From Pseudomonas gessardii (lineage in GTDB: Bacteria > Pseudomonadota > Gammaproteobacteria > Pseudomonadales > Pseudomonadaceae), in NCBI RefSeq assembly GCF_001983165.1, contig NZ_MNPU01000012.1, positions 1 to 64,000 of the forward strand: 64,000 nt of DNA, read 5' to 3'. This document shows positions 36,970 to 45,185 of the stretch, piece by piece. Below the pieces are notes generated by a model. It worked only from the letters and a program-made list of their open reading frames with translations. It did not search any database and was not told the origin of the DNA. A program made the translations under genes and the position numbers. Position 1 is the first letter of the stretch; every line of letters begins with the position of its first letter.

Positions 36970-37221
36970 TTAACGACGACGCAACAACAGGCCCAGCAGC
37001 AGACCCACGCCAGCCACGATTGCCACGGTGGCCAGGGGCTTGCGTTGGGCAAAGTCGCCAACATTGTCCAGCACATCGCCATAGGTCTGTTGCAGTTGGC
37101 CGGCTGCCTGGCGGGCTACGCCCCGGGCCTGGAGTTGTTCGTCATCGGTCATCTCGCCGAGGAAATCCTGAGCCTTGCCCACGGCTTTTTCAACGCGGCC
37201 TTTGACCTGTTCACTTTTCAT
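36970..37221 (-). CDS. CsbD-like stress protein with C-terminal membrane helix
   Basis: An 83-residue protein. The N-terminal half (MKSEQVKGRVEKAVGKAQDFLGEMTDDEQLQARGVARQAAGQLQ) matches the CsbD/YjbJ stress-response family; the end (ATVAIVAGVGLLLGLLLRRR) is a membrane helix with an arginine stop, as in the DUF883/ElaB group that ties ribosomes to the membrane. The start at 37221 is preceded by an ideal AAGGAGG. It heads a two-gene unit with DUF1652 and lies downstream of a candidate regulatory element at 37317-37352. Confidence 0.85.
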   Translation of the reverse strand: MKSEQVKGRVEKAVGKAQDFLGEMTDDEQLQARGVARQAAGQLQQTYGDVLDNVGDFAQRKPLATVAIVAGVGLLLGLLLRRR

Positions 37222-37316
37222 GATGCCTCCTTCAAGGGCAAAAAATCACCTTGACCCAGGGCTTCACACCCTGTGCCTACCCTTCAAGGTTAAGCAGCGT
37301 ATCGGCGTGCAATAAG

Positions 37317-37352
37317 GCGAATTTGCACTGGTAGCCCTAGTGCATTTGCACC
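37317..37352. promoter_or_regulatory. TGCACT-N9-AGTGCA element, copy A
   Basis: TGCACT (37324-37329) and AGTGCA (37339-37344) form an inverted repeat with a 9-base spacer, followed by TTTGCACC as a possible third half-site. The same arrangement, with very similar flanks (GCGAA before, CCTAGTGCA within), occurs at 38977-39010. Copy A ends at the stop codon of the PAS-LuxR gene and lies about 100 bases upstream of the CsbD-like gene, where its promoter should be. Confidence 0.55.
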
Positions 37353-38849
37353 TTATTTTGCGGTTTTTACCCGTCGCTCCCCGGCAAACAGCCCGCGTTC
37401 CCGGGCCCAGACGATGGCGGCACTGCGGCTGTGCACATTGAGCTTGGAATACACCGTGGCCACATGATTGCGCACGGTATTGGGCGCCAGCTTCAGGCGC
37501 GAGGCGATTTCCTTGTCGGCCAGGCCTTCGCAGATCAACCCCAGCACATCCCGTTCGCGGGCGGTCAGGTCGGTGAAGGCGATGTTTGGCAGGTTGGGGC
37601 TGTTGACGCTCTTGGCGTTGGCCAGTTTTTCGATCAGGGTCTGGCTGAACCAGGATGCGTCCTTCATCACTTCCTCGATGGCCGACACCAACTCCAGCTC
37701 CGAGCGTTTGCGCTCGGTGATATTCATCATCACCAGCAGGTAACAGGCGGTGTCCTGGATGCACACGGTGTCAGCCGACACCACGCAATCAATCACCTCA
37801 TGGCCTTTCTTGCGGATCTTCAGGTCATGGCCGTCGAGGTTGCCGGCTTTTTCCAGGGTGGCGAACAGCTGCGTGCAGGCGTCGCGGCTGTCGATAAAGT
37901 TGATCTCGCTGATGGATTTGCCGATCAGTTCTTCACTGGTATAGCCGGTGATGCTCATGAACGCATCGTTGACGTCCACCACCTGCAAGTTGTCTGCATC
38001 GCACACCAGGGTTGGCACCGGTGTCAGGCGGAAGGACTTGGCAAAGCGTTCCTCGCTCTGGCGCAGGGCGGTCTCGGCCTTGCGCCGGGGCTCAAGGTCG
38101 GTGAAGGAAAACAACATGCATTCCTCATCGTTCATATCCAGCGGCTGGCCGGCGACAATCACCAGTTTGCTGCCGCCTTCGGGCAGCTTCAGTTCGGCTT
38201 GCATCTGCGGGATGGTCGCCCCTTCGCTCAGGCGCTGGATGGCCAGCTCCTTGCGCTCGGCCTGTTCCAGCACGTCCAGTTCGTACACCGAACGGCCGAT
38301 CACCTGGTCGCGGTTGTGGCCGGTCATTTCCAGGAAACCCTGGTTGACCTTGATATAGCGCAAATCACTCAAGCGGCAGATCACCGCCGGCGCCGGGTTG
38401 GCGTTGAAGGTTTTTTCAAAGCGCTGTTCGGCGCTGGCCCATTCGGTGGCATCGCTCAAGATCAGCACCAGCAACTCCGGCTTGCCGGCGCTGTCGGTGA
38501 GCGCCAGGCTGCGCAGGCGATGGACCCAGGTGCGGTCGGTGTCGGCGGTGGGCGTGACTTCGACCACCACGTCACTGAATTCTTCACCGTTGGCCACCCG
38601 GCTCAGCGGATAGGCCTCCAGGGCCAGCGGGTGATTGTTGCGATAGCGCAGGCCAAAGCGCTCGGCGTATTCGGCGGTGTTGGCCCCCAGCCCGGCAATC
38701 TCGTCCAGGCCGTGCATGGTCAGCGCCGCCTCGTTGGCCCAAAGGATTGTCTGATCGATCTCGGCAAGAATCACCCCGTCGGACAGGCCGGAAATGATCT
38801 GCTGCAATTGGCGGCGATTGGTTTCTTGGGCGAGGACGGCCTGGCTCAT
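37353..38849 (-). CDS. PAS-domain LuxR-type transcriptional regulator
   Basis: A 498-residue cytoplasmic regulator. Three PAS domains are visible: about 15-125 (LSDGVILAEIDQTILWANEAA), 140-255 (AVICRLSDLRYIKVNQGFLEMTGHN) and 265-375 (TLVCDADNLQVVDVNDAFMSITGYT). The C-terminal LuxR helix-turn-helix (about 430-490) carries LTARERDVLGLICEGLADKEIASRLKLAPNTVRNHVATVYSKL. No receiver domain or autoinducer site is present, so it probably senses through PAS-bound cofactor or ligand. GGAGAAACC precedes the ATG at 38849. It is divergent from the membrane-protein gene and is flanked by two copies of a candidate operator. Confidence 0.9.
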   Translation of the reverse strand: MSQAVLAQETNRRQLQQIISGLSDGVILAEIDQTILWANEAALTMHGLDEIAGLGANTAEYAERFGLRYRNNHPLALEAYPLSRVANGEEFSDVVVEVTPTADTDRTWVHRLRSLALTDSAGKPELLVLILSDATEWASAEQRFEKTFNANPAPAVICRLSDLRYIKVNQGFLEMTGHNRDQVIGRSVYELDVLEQAERKELAIQRLSEGATIPQMQAELKLPEGGSKLVIVAGQPLDMNDEECMLFSFTDLEPRRKAETALRQSEERFAKSFRLTPVPTLVCDADNLQVVDVNDAFMSITGYTSEELIGKSISEINFIDSRDACTQLFATLEKAGNLDGHDLKIRKKGHEVIDCVVSADTVCIQDTACYLLVMMNITERKRSELELVSAIEEVMKDASWFSQTLIEKLANAKSVNSPNLPNIAFTDLTARERDVLGLICEGLADKEIASRLKLAPNTVRNHVATVYSKLNVHSRSAAIVWARERGLFAGERRVKTAK

Positions 38850-38976
38850 GGTTTCTCCAAAATGGCTACATAACGACAACGGCGCCTCCTGCTTCCTGTA
38901 GGGGGGCATGTCTGGCTGGTGTGGAGTACGACAACTGGCCTTGAGCATAGTGCAGACCGATTTGGCTTGGCGGGGT

Positions 38977-39010
38977 GCGAATGCACCAGCGCGCCTAGTG
39001 CAATTGTGCC
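38977..39010. promoter_or_regulatory. TGCACC-N9-AGTGCA element, copy B
   Basis: TGCACC (38982-38987) and AGTGCA (38997-39002) with a 9-base spacer, again within GCGAA...CCTAGTGCA. It lies between the divergent PAS-LuxR and membrane-protein genes. A further single AGTGCA half-site is at 38949-38954. It is a candidate binding site of the LuxR-type protein. Confidence 0.55.
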
Positions 39011-39070
39011 GAGACCGTAGACGTCGGCCTGGACACACTGACGGCCTACTCATTTGTCCAAGGAAAGATC

Positions 39071-40039
39071 ATGACCCCTTTATATGAAACCAGCCGCTCG
39101 CCCTTTCGTGTGTCCTGGGGCTCGGTACTGGCCGGTAGTGCAATTGCCCTGGTGACCTACCTGGTGCTCAGCGTACTGGGCACCGCCATCGGCGCCAGTG
39201 CGGTCGACCCCATGGCGGCTGGCAACCCGTTGAGCGGTTTTGGCACCGGTGCTGGCATCTGGCTGTTTGTCTCCACACTGTTGGCGATTGGCGTGGGTGC
39301 TTTCGTCGCCGGCCGCACCGCCCCGGATCGTGGCGGCCTGCATGGCGTCCTGAGCTGGACCATCACCACCTTGCTCACCACCTGGCTGCTGGCGGCATTG
39401 GCCACCAGCGTGGTCGGCGCCGCAGGCAATGTGGTGGGCAAAGGCCTGTCGGCGGCCGGTAGCGGCATTGCCGCCGTGGCCCCCGGCATCAGCGACAGCG
39501 TCAAGCAGCAGATGGACGAAAAGGGCATCCGCCTGGATTGGGAGAGCCTGCAGGGCGAACTCGACACCTTGCTCAAGCAAAGCGGCAAGGCTGAACTGGA
39601 TCCGGCCAAGGTCGAGCAAAAAGCCGACCAGGCAGCCGCAGACGGCCAGCAAGCGGCCACTGAGGCCGCCACCAACCCGGCCCAGGCCGCGACCGAGCTC
39701 AAGCAATGGTTCGAGCGCGTCAAGGCTTCCGGTGAACCGGCGTTGAATGCCGCCGACAAAGAGGCGCTGGTCAACATCGTCGCCGCCCGAACCGGCAAGA
39801 GCCAGGCCGAGGCCAGCCAGATCGTCGAGAACTATGCCCAGGCGTATCAGCAGGCCGTGCAGAAAGTCGAAGAGCTCAAGGCCCAGGCCGAACAAAAGGC
39901 TCGCGAAGCGGGTGAAGTCGCAGCCAAGCAACTGTCCCGCGCAGCGTGGAGCACCTTGTTGATGTTGGTATTGGGGGCCGCCTTGAGCTTTGGCATCGGC
40001 CGCCTGGCCATTTCGACCCGCAAAGTACCCGTGGCTTGA
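39071..40039 (+). CDS. Membrane protein with a coiled-coil middle
   Basis: A 322-residue protein of unknown function. Three N-terminal membrane helices (about 15-40, 58-80, 92-120) and one at the C-terminus (about 294-314) flank a long hydrophilic, Ala/Gln/Glu-rich stretch (about 150-290) predicted to be helical: ADQAAADGQQAATEAATN, KSQAEASQIVENYAQAYQQ, VEELKAQAEQKAREAGEVA. The arrangement resembles other stress-related envelope proteins of pseudomonads. AAGGAAAG precedes the start. It is divergent from the PAS-LuxR gene across a candidate operator and may belong to its regulon. Confidence 0.75.
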   Translation: MTPLYETSRSPFRVSWGSVLAGSAIALVTYLVLSVLGTAIGASAVDPMAAGNPLSGFGTGAGIWLFVSTLLAIGVGAFVAGRTAPDRGGLHGVLSWTITTLLTTWLLAALATSVVGAAGNVVGKGLSAAGSGIAAVAPGISDSVKQQMDEKGIRLDWESLQGELDTLLKQSGKAELDPAKVEQKADQAAADGQQAATEAATNPAQAATELKQWFERVKASGEPALNAADKEALVNIVAARTGKSQAEASQIVENYAQAYQQAVQKVEELKAQAEQKAREAGEVAAKQLSRAAWSTLLMLVLGAALSFGIGRLAISTRKVPVA

Positions 40040-40072
40040 TCAAGGCCCGTTGATGTCTTGACCCCAACACCT

Positions 40073-40114
40073 GGCGTGAGCGCGTAAACTGTCGGCTTTT
40101 TACGCGCTCACGCC
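40073..40114. promoter_or_regulatory. 16-bp perfect hairpin abutting the next gene
   Basis: GGCGTGAGCGCGTAAA (40073-40088) and TTTACGCGCTCACGCC (40099-40114) are exact reverse complements with a 10-base loop. The AAGG that would act as ribosome site begins right after the right arm and the ATG follows. It may terminate the upstream transcript or mask or expose the ribosome site of the lipoprotein gene. Confidence 0.6.
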
Positions 40115-40119
40115 AAGGT

Positions 40120-40746
40120 ATGCTTTTGACCCCGCTAAAAACCACAACCCTGTTGTTGCTCACCAGCCTGCTGGCGGCGTGCGGCACCTCACCGCCACGT
40201 ACCCCTGACGACATCTGCGGCATCTTCCGCGAAAAAGACGACTGGTACGACGCCGCCAAAGTCACCCAGAAGCGCTGGGGCGTGCCGATCCAGGTGCCGT
40301 TCGCCATCATGTATCAGGAATCGGGCTTCCGGCAAAACGCCAAGACCCCGCGCAAATACCTGCTGTGGATCATCCCCTGGGGCCGCGTCAGCACCGCCGC
40401 CGGCTACGCCCAGGCCAAGGATGAAGTGTGGGGCGACTACCAGAAAAGCACCGGCCGCAACTGGGCCAGCCGCCAGGACTTCGACGATGCCATCGACTTT
40501 GTCGGCTGGTACATGGACAAGACCGCCAGCATCAACGGCGTGTACAAATACGACGCCTATGGCCAGTACCTCAACTACCACGAAGGCTGGGGCGGCTACC
40601 GTAACCGCACCTACGCCAGCAAGGCGTGGCTGTTGCCGGTTGCCGGCAAGGTCAAGGCCCGCTCCGATCTGTATGCGCGCCAGTATGCAGGGTGCAAGGC
40701 GGATCTGGAGCGGGGGTTCTGGGGGCGGTTTTGGCGGTGGTTGTGA
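40120..40746 (+). CDS. Lysozyme-like lipoprotein (SLT fold)
   Basis: A 208-residue lipoprotein; the signal ends LTSLLAAC (Cys about 21). The mature domain starts with CGIFREKDDWYDAAKVTQKRWGVPI, followed by FAIMYQESGF, the Glu-Ser motif of lysozyme-like transglycosylases, and AAGYAQAKDEVWGDYQKSTG, which parallels the family's GLMQ segment. It probably cuts peptidoglycan from the outer or inner leaflet of the envelope. The ATG at 40120 has AAGG only one base upstream; a TTG at 40126 gives better spacing, so the start is uncertain by two codons. Confidence 0.82.
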   Translation: MLLTPLKTTTLLLLTSLLAACGTSPPRTPDDICGIFREKDDWYDAAKVTQKRWGVPIQVPFAIMYQESGFRQNAKTPRKYLLWIIPWGRVSTAAGYAQAKDEVWGDYQKSTGRNWASRQDFDDAIDFVGWYMDKTASINGVYKYDAYGQYLNYHEGWGGYRNRTYASKAWLLPVAGKVKARSDLYARQYAGCKADLERGFWGRFWRWL

Positions 40747-40782
40747 GTGAACGGGTAAGGCACATGAGCCTTACCCGCTTGT

Positions 40783-41952
40783 TTACGCGACCAGTCTTCC
40801 CACCAGGGGCACAATCAACAAGGTGCTCAACGCCATCGAGATCACGTTGCCGATATACGGATGAAAGTGGGGGGGCAGTCGCCCTGCAATGGCACAGGCC
40901 AGAGGCGGCGCCAGCAGTGCGCCAAGCAACGCACTGGAGCCGATCACCATCCAACTCCCGCCATGGGTCAGCACCGCTGCCGGTACGACCGACACCAGCG
41001 GCACATAGGTGGGATACCAACCGCGCTTGATCCACTGGCTGCGCCAGAGTACTACGCCCAATGCCGATGTCAGTGCCTGGGCGCCTATCAGTTGCAGCAC
41101 CAGCCCCGAGCCATAGGCGGCGCTCATGGGGTTCAAGGCATAGGCCAGCAGGACACCCGCCAGCAGGCCAAGGCTGGCCCATTCATTGCCAAAAAACGGC
41201 GCTTCGGTAAAGTCTGCCAGGACCCGGCGCAGGCTCCAGGCCACGCCATAAGACTGTGGCTTGACCGGCACCGGCCTGGTCGGGGCGATATAGCCGGAGC
41301 GCACCAGCGCCGGTACGCGCCGACAGACTACAAAGGCAACCACACTGCCTAGCGCCATGCCCAGTACGTTGCCAATCACCACGGGCAAACCCAGGGGGAC
41401 GCACACAAAATTGACGATCAGCAAGCACAGGGGCGTGACCAGTAGGGCGCCCAGCAGCGCACCGTTGAGGGTGACCTTCCAGCCACCCCCAAACATCAGC
41501 ACCATCGCCGCCGGCAGGGAAACAAACGCGGCGAAGGTGGGTTGCCAGGTGTCAGCAGTGACCGTCCACCCCCACAACAGGTTGCTCAACAGCAGGCCCA
41601 GCAGGGAGCTGCTCACCAGCCACGGCCACAGCCCACTGCCGTAGCAAATCGCAAAGCCTTGCCAGCGCTTGCCGGTGCGGCTGGCCCACCAGGCCAGGTA
41701 GGCGCCCGCCAGCAACCCGAGGGAGGCCAGTTCATGCTTGTAGAAGGCTACCTCGCTGATATCCCCCAGTACCCAGCGTAGCCAGGCGATTGGCTCGGGA
41801 AAACCCGCCACCATATCGCCGTAGCTGGGCCAGGAGCCTTGATGGGTGAGGGTCGTCCAGAGGATCAGCAGGGCGCTGATGAGCCCCAAGGCGATGATTG
41901 CCTTATCGGCCTGAGATCGCTCGGTCCCGGGTTTCGTGAATAGATTTTCCAT
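40783..41952 (-). CDS. Internally duplicated membrane protein, unknown family
   Basis: A 389-residue inner-membrane protein with about ten hydrophobic segments. Its two halves are related: EVAFYKHELASLGLLAGAYLA matches EAPFFGNEWASLGLLAGVLLA; YGSGL recurs; and AAMVLMFGGGWKVTLNGALLGALLVTP matches AAVLTHGGSWMVIGSSALLGALLAPP, each followed by IGN and then MAL. The duplication argues for a transporter-type fold, but I do not recognise the family. Its ATG at 41952 lies 14 bases after the nitrilase-family gene, so the two form one operon, downstream of the monooxygenase gene. Confidence 0.72.
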   Translation of the reverse strand: MENLFTKPGTERSQADKAIIALGLISALLILWTTLTHQGSWPSYGDMVAGFPEPIAWLRWVLGDISEVAFYKHELASLGLLAGAYLAWWASRTGKRWQGFAICYGSGLWPWLVSSSLLGLLLSNLLWGWTVTADTWQPTFAAFVSLPAAMVLMFGGGWKVTLNGALLGALLVTPLCLLIVNFVCVPLGLPVVIGNVLGMALGSVVAFVVCRRVPALVRSGYIAPTRPVPVKPQSYGVAWSLRRVLADFTEAPFFGNEWASLGLLAGVLLAYALNPMSAAYGSGLVLQLIGAQALTSALGVVLWRSQWIKRGWYPTYVPLVSVVPAAVLTHGGSWMVIGSSALLGALLAPPLACAIAGRLPPHFHPYIGNVISMALSTLLIVPLVGRLVA

Positions 41953-41966
41953 GGCCCACCCTCCCT

Positions 41967-42854
41967 TCAGCGTGGCAGGGCGGGGTGTTGGCAATACCCG
42001 AGCATCTGATCGTAGAGATCATTGCGCCGGTCACGTTGCAGGTCGTTGAGGCTGTTCCAGATCGGCGCACTGCGGGCGCTGGTCAGGTCGATATCGGCGA
42101 ACAGGATTTCCTGGCGGTTGGCCGACGCTACATTGCCGATAGGCCAGCCATTGGTCCCGGCAATCAACGAACAGCCCAGGTAGCGTGCATCGCGCTCCTC
42201 ACCGATCCGGCTGGCGGCGGCGATAAACACATTATTGACGTGGGCGGCGGTCATGGTCAGGTACGACGCCATGCATTTACCGGCCTCGTCGAACAGTGGC
42301 GGCGGTGTCCACACCCAGTTGTTGAGGCTGCAAATAATATCGGCGCCTTGCTGGCTGAGGATCCGTGGCACTTCCGGGAACCAGATGTCCCAGCAGATCA
42401 ACAGGCCAATCCGTCCAATAGGCGTTTCAAACACCGGAAAGCCCAGGTTGCCGGGAGTGAACCAGAGTTTTTCCAGGTTCCACAAATGGGCCTTGCGGTA
42501 CTTGCCGATCAACCCATCCGGGCCCAGCAACAGTGCAGTGTTGAACAACTGCCGGCCATCGATCTCATTCAGGCCCGCCACCAGATACACCTGGTGCGTG
42601 GCCGCAAACGCCATCCAGGCCTGCACACTGGCCCCGCCAGGAACAACCTCGGCATGCTCGAATGCATCCTGGCGACTGTTGAAGAAGTAGCCGCAGTTCG
42701 ATAACTCGGGCAGCACGATCAGGTTAGCCCCACCATTGACCGCCTCTGCGGCCAAGGCCAGGCTGCGATGAAGGTTGTCTTCGCGGTTATCCAGGCCGAC
42801 CTGGGGGTCGAACTGCACGACAGCGACGCGGACAGGGCTTGTTGGTTCGCTCAT
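41967..42854 (-). CDS. Nitrilase-superfamily carbon-nitrogen hydrolase
   Basis: A 295-residue soluble hydrolase. The catalytic triad is Glu50 (IVLPELSNCG), Lys121 (GKYRKAHLWNLEK) and Cys154 (LLICWDIWFPE). Members cut amides, carbamoyl groups or nitriles. Its position behind an amino-acid 2-monooxygenase suggests that it hydrolyses the amide product, as DavA does after DavB in P. putida lysine breakdown. It is not an amidase-signature IaaH. GC content is normal for the genome, unlike the gene upstream. The start at 42854 gives the usual family N-terminus (VRVAVVQFDPQVG). Confidence 0.88.
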   Translation of the reverse strand: MSEPTSPVRVAVVQFDPQVGLDNREDNLHRSLALAAEAVNGGANLIVLPELSNCGYFFNSRQDAFEHAEVVPGGASVQAWMAFAATHQVYLVAGLNEIDGRQLFNTALLLGPDGLIGKYRKAHLWNLEKLWFTPGNLGFPVFETPIGRIGLLICWDIWFPEVPRILSQQGADIICSLNNWVWTPPPLFDEAGKCMASYLTMTAAHVNNVFIAAASRIGEERDARYLGCSLIAGTNGWPIGNVASANRQEILFADIDLTSARSAPIWNSLNDLQRDRRNDLYDQMLGYCQHPALPR

Positions 42855-42996
42855 TGGGGGTGACCTCTTATTGTTATGCAACCGGGGTGGTTGAATGTTT
42901 AATAAGAATCAACTACATGTTTAAATGGAAGTCGGACGGATCCTGTTGGAATGTGGTTTTTTTCTGACGGTGGATATTGCTAGGGGGGCTCAGGCT

Positions 42997-44988
42997 TTAA
43001 TACTTGGTTGAATATTCTGGATAATCTTGCATGGTAAAACCCCCGTTGAAATTTGCCTTGGTTTTGTTGCAGATATTGATGACTGCATCTACTGCTCCCC
43101 TGAAACATGGTTCTGTCCAGCCCGCGTCGACCGAAAATGATTCGCCGCAAAGATAGAGGCCGGATTTGTGTGAGAAGTCTCTGTTGTATTTCATTAGGCT
43201 GACTGCTTCGTAGTAGGTGCCAGGGCGATATAGTTTGGCGCAGCCGAGTGAGTTTTTATCAGCGATCCATCGTTGGACAACTGCCTGCTCATGGCCTATG
43301 TAGGGTGAGATTTTTTCTTTTATGTTTTCTGAGTTCATTAGTATTCTATCTAACTCATCAATGCAGCGCCTAACTAGATCTTTATTGTCAAAAAGTGATA
43401 ATTTTGTGGCGTCGTCCTCCCAAGTGTAGCTAAGGAGAATGCAGTCGTAGGTGGTATTTTCATTGTAGCGGTACATGTATGTATCATGAATAAAGCTATC
43501 AGAAATTATCACTTGAGGGATTTTGGTGTCTTTTGAAAGTAAAGATTTCTTTAAGGGTGCGTATATTTTACAGCTGGTTTCCCAGTGAGCAGTTTTGTAG
43601 GCATTTATTGTGTCGAAAGGGAGCATGTCTTGGTCGAAATTTTCAAGTCTTATTTGGGTTTCTATAAGCCATGAGGGAAGCGTCATTATTACGGAGTCGA
43701 AGTCCTTGTTGTGTTTTTCAATGTCGGATTCTGAGCTTGACTTCCAGTCATAGCTAACTCGTATTTTGTTGTTGGGTAGTTTGGTCAGTTTTGTAACTGT
43801 TGAGTCGGTAAGTAAGCCGTTTTCGGATTCTCTTAGGTGGTCATACAATGATTTCTCGTTTTCGGTGTGCTGCATGAATAGGAGGCACTCTGCAAGTGCT
43901 GCGAGTCCGATATAGTTTGGCTTGTTAAATCGCAGTCCCCTTGAGTCGAAAACAGCCGCGCTATGCAGATACGGCGAATCTAGAACACTATTGTCTGGCC
44001 TTATGCGGCCATGTATTAACTGTAGATGACTGCTAAAGCCGAAAATTGCGGTACGTAGAGGGTAAAGTGAGCAGATGTCGTAAAATGCCCCCCAGCTACC
44101 ATCACCGATACCGATTGCATAAAAAATGGCAGACTCTTGAGCGGTCATTCCCATTCCTCCAAAGTCTCCTGGTCTTTCCATGTTCCAATCAGTAATTGCT
44201 GGCATTTTCACTAAGTCGCGAAATGAAATGCTCTCATATCGTTCAACTATAGAATTCCAAAGATTTTCCCATTGGTCGTTACCATAAAATTGCTCAACTT
44301 TTTGTGTGAGACGCTCGGCAAAAGCCTTCCATTTGGCATAAACTTTTCCTATCTCGTCTCCAGGTGGTGAGGTCGTTCCACTCTCATTCCTCCAAATCAA
44401 CATGGTTGGTTGAGTTGCGTTGTCAACCCTTCCTTCGCGCAAATAAATACCAGTTGATTTAACCCATGGGCTTCCGGGATTAGGGAAGTTAGTGGAAAGT
44501 AGATTGAATTCATTGGCGTAGTAAGCCATAAGTGATCGGCCTTCTTTGGGGTGTTCATCCGATCTGTTAAAAAAAGGCATTCGCATAGCCCCCATCTCAA
44601 ATGGTGGGCGACCTATATTGTTGGAGTTGTAGTTTCCAAGAACGGTGAGATGTCTGCCGCCTATCCTTTTTGATTTTTCTAGTAATGTAATATGAGTAAA
44701 GCCGCAGCGATATAGCTCTCGTGCGGCCGTCAGTCCAGTTATTCCTGCACCAATTATGCAAATTTTATGATCGTTTTCAGTGGCTCTTGCTATTCCCCCA
44801 TCCAATTCCACCAGTGCTCTATAGTCGAAGCATAAGTCAGGAGGGTTGGGGAAGCGCCCACGCCATTTGCTTTTTGGAGATCTTTTCGAGCGTTGCCGCT
44901 GCGCGGCAATGTCGGCAGGGTAGTTAAAATTCGATCCGATGGTCACGTTGACTCTCCATAAAAGCTGGTTAGGTTTCTGTGGTTTCAT
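42997..44988 (-). CDS. Flavin amino-acid 2-monooxygenase (IaaM/DavB family)
   Basis: A 663-residue FAD enzyme of the amine oxidase superfamily, in the group that oxidatively decarboxylates an amino acid to an amide (tryptophan to indole-3-acetamide in IaaM, lysine in DavB, phenylalanine in phenylalanine oxidase). The FAD loop ICIIGAGITGLTAAREL starts at 76; RIGGR lies at 108-112; Arg136 in EMGAMRMPF aligns with the substrate-carboxylate Arg98 of IaaM as I recall it; LLSYTWEDDATKL and the C-terminal CGESFSVDAGWTEPCFRGAVDA are typical. The first 70 residues are an extra N-terminal segment, as in the phenylalanine oxidase precursor. The gene is clearly AT-rich (roughly 43% GC by eye) and probably acquired. 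AAAGGACG supports the ATG at 44988. The amino acid used is unknown. Confidence 0.88.
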   Translation of the reverse strand: MKPQKPNQLLWRVNVTIGSNFNYPADIAAQRQRSKRSPKSKWRGRFPNPPDLCFDYRALVELDGGIARATENDHKICIIGAGITGLTAARELYRCGFTHITLLEKSKRIGGRHLTVLGNYNSNNIGRPPFEMGAMRMPFFNRSDEHPKEGRSLMAYYANEFNLLSTNFPNPGSPWVKSTGIYLREGRVDNATQPTMLIWRNESGTTSPPGDEIGKVYAKWKAFAERLTQKVEQFYGNDQWENLWNSIVERYESISFRDLVKMPAITDWNMERPGDFGGMGMTAQESAIFYAIGIGDGSWGAFYDICSLYPLRTAIFGFSSHLQLIHGRIRPDNSVLDSPYLHSAAVFDSRGLRFNKPNYIGLAALAECLLFMQHTENEKSLYDHLRESENGLLTDSTVTKLTKLPNNKIRVSYDWKSSSESDIEKHNKDFDSVIMTLPSWLIETQIRLENFDQDMLPFDTINAYKTAHWETSCKIYAPLKKSLLSKDTKIPQVIISDSFIHDTYMYRYNENTTYDCILLSYTWEDDATKLSLFDNKDLVRRCIDELDRILMNSENIKEKISPYIGHEQAVVQRWIADKNSLGCAKLYRPGTYYEAVSLMKYNRDFSHKSGLYLCGESFSVDAGWTEPCFRGAVDAVINICNKTKANFNGGFTMQDYPEYSTKY

Positions 44989-45185
44989 CGTCCTTTTTTT
45001 ATTGAGGTTTTAATATAAGTGTTGCGGAATTTTTTAAAGAGGATATTCGTGGATACTTGTAAGATTGTCTCGTGTGGCCTTATGAGTAACTATTAGTTGA
45101 GACTGGAATTGTGCTTGCCAATCCCTCCTTGTTCTGAGAAAAGACCTATCTGGGCGATCCCATACAGAAATAATGAGAGTAGCGA

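Noticed and set aside
42882..42996. Possible mobile-element ends flanking the AT-rich monooxygenase gene
   Set aside because: I looked for target-site duplications and terminal inverted repeats on both sides of 42997-44988 and saw none, nor any transposase or integrase remnant.
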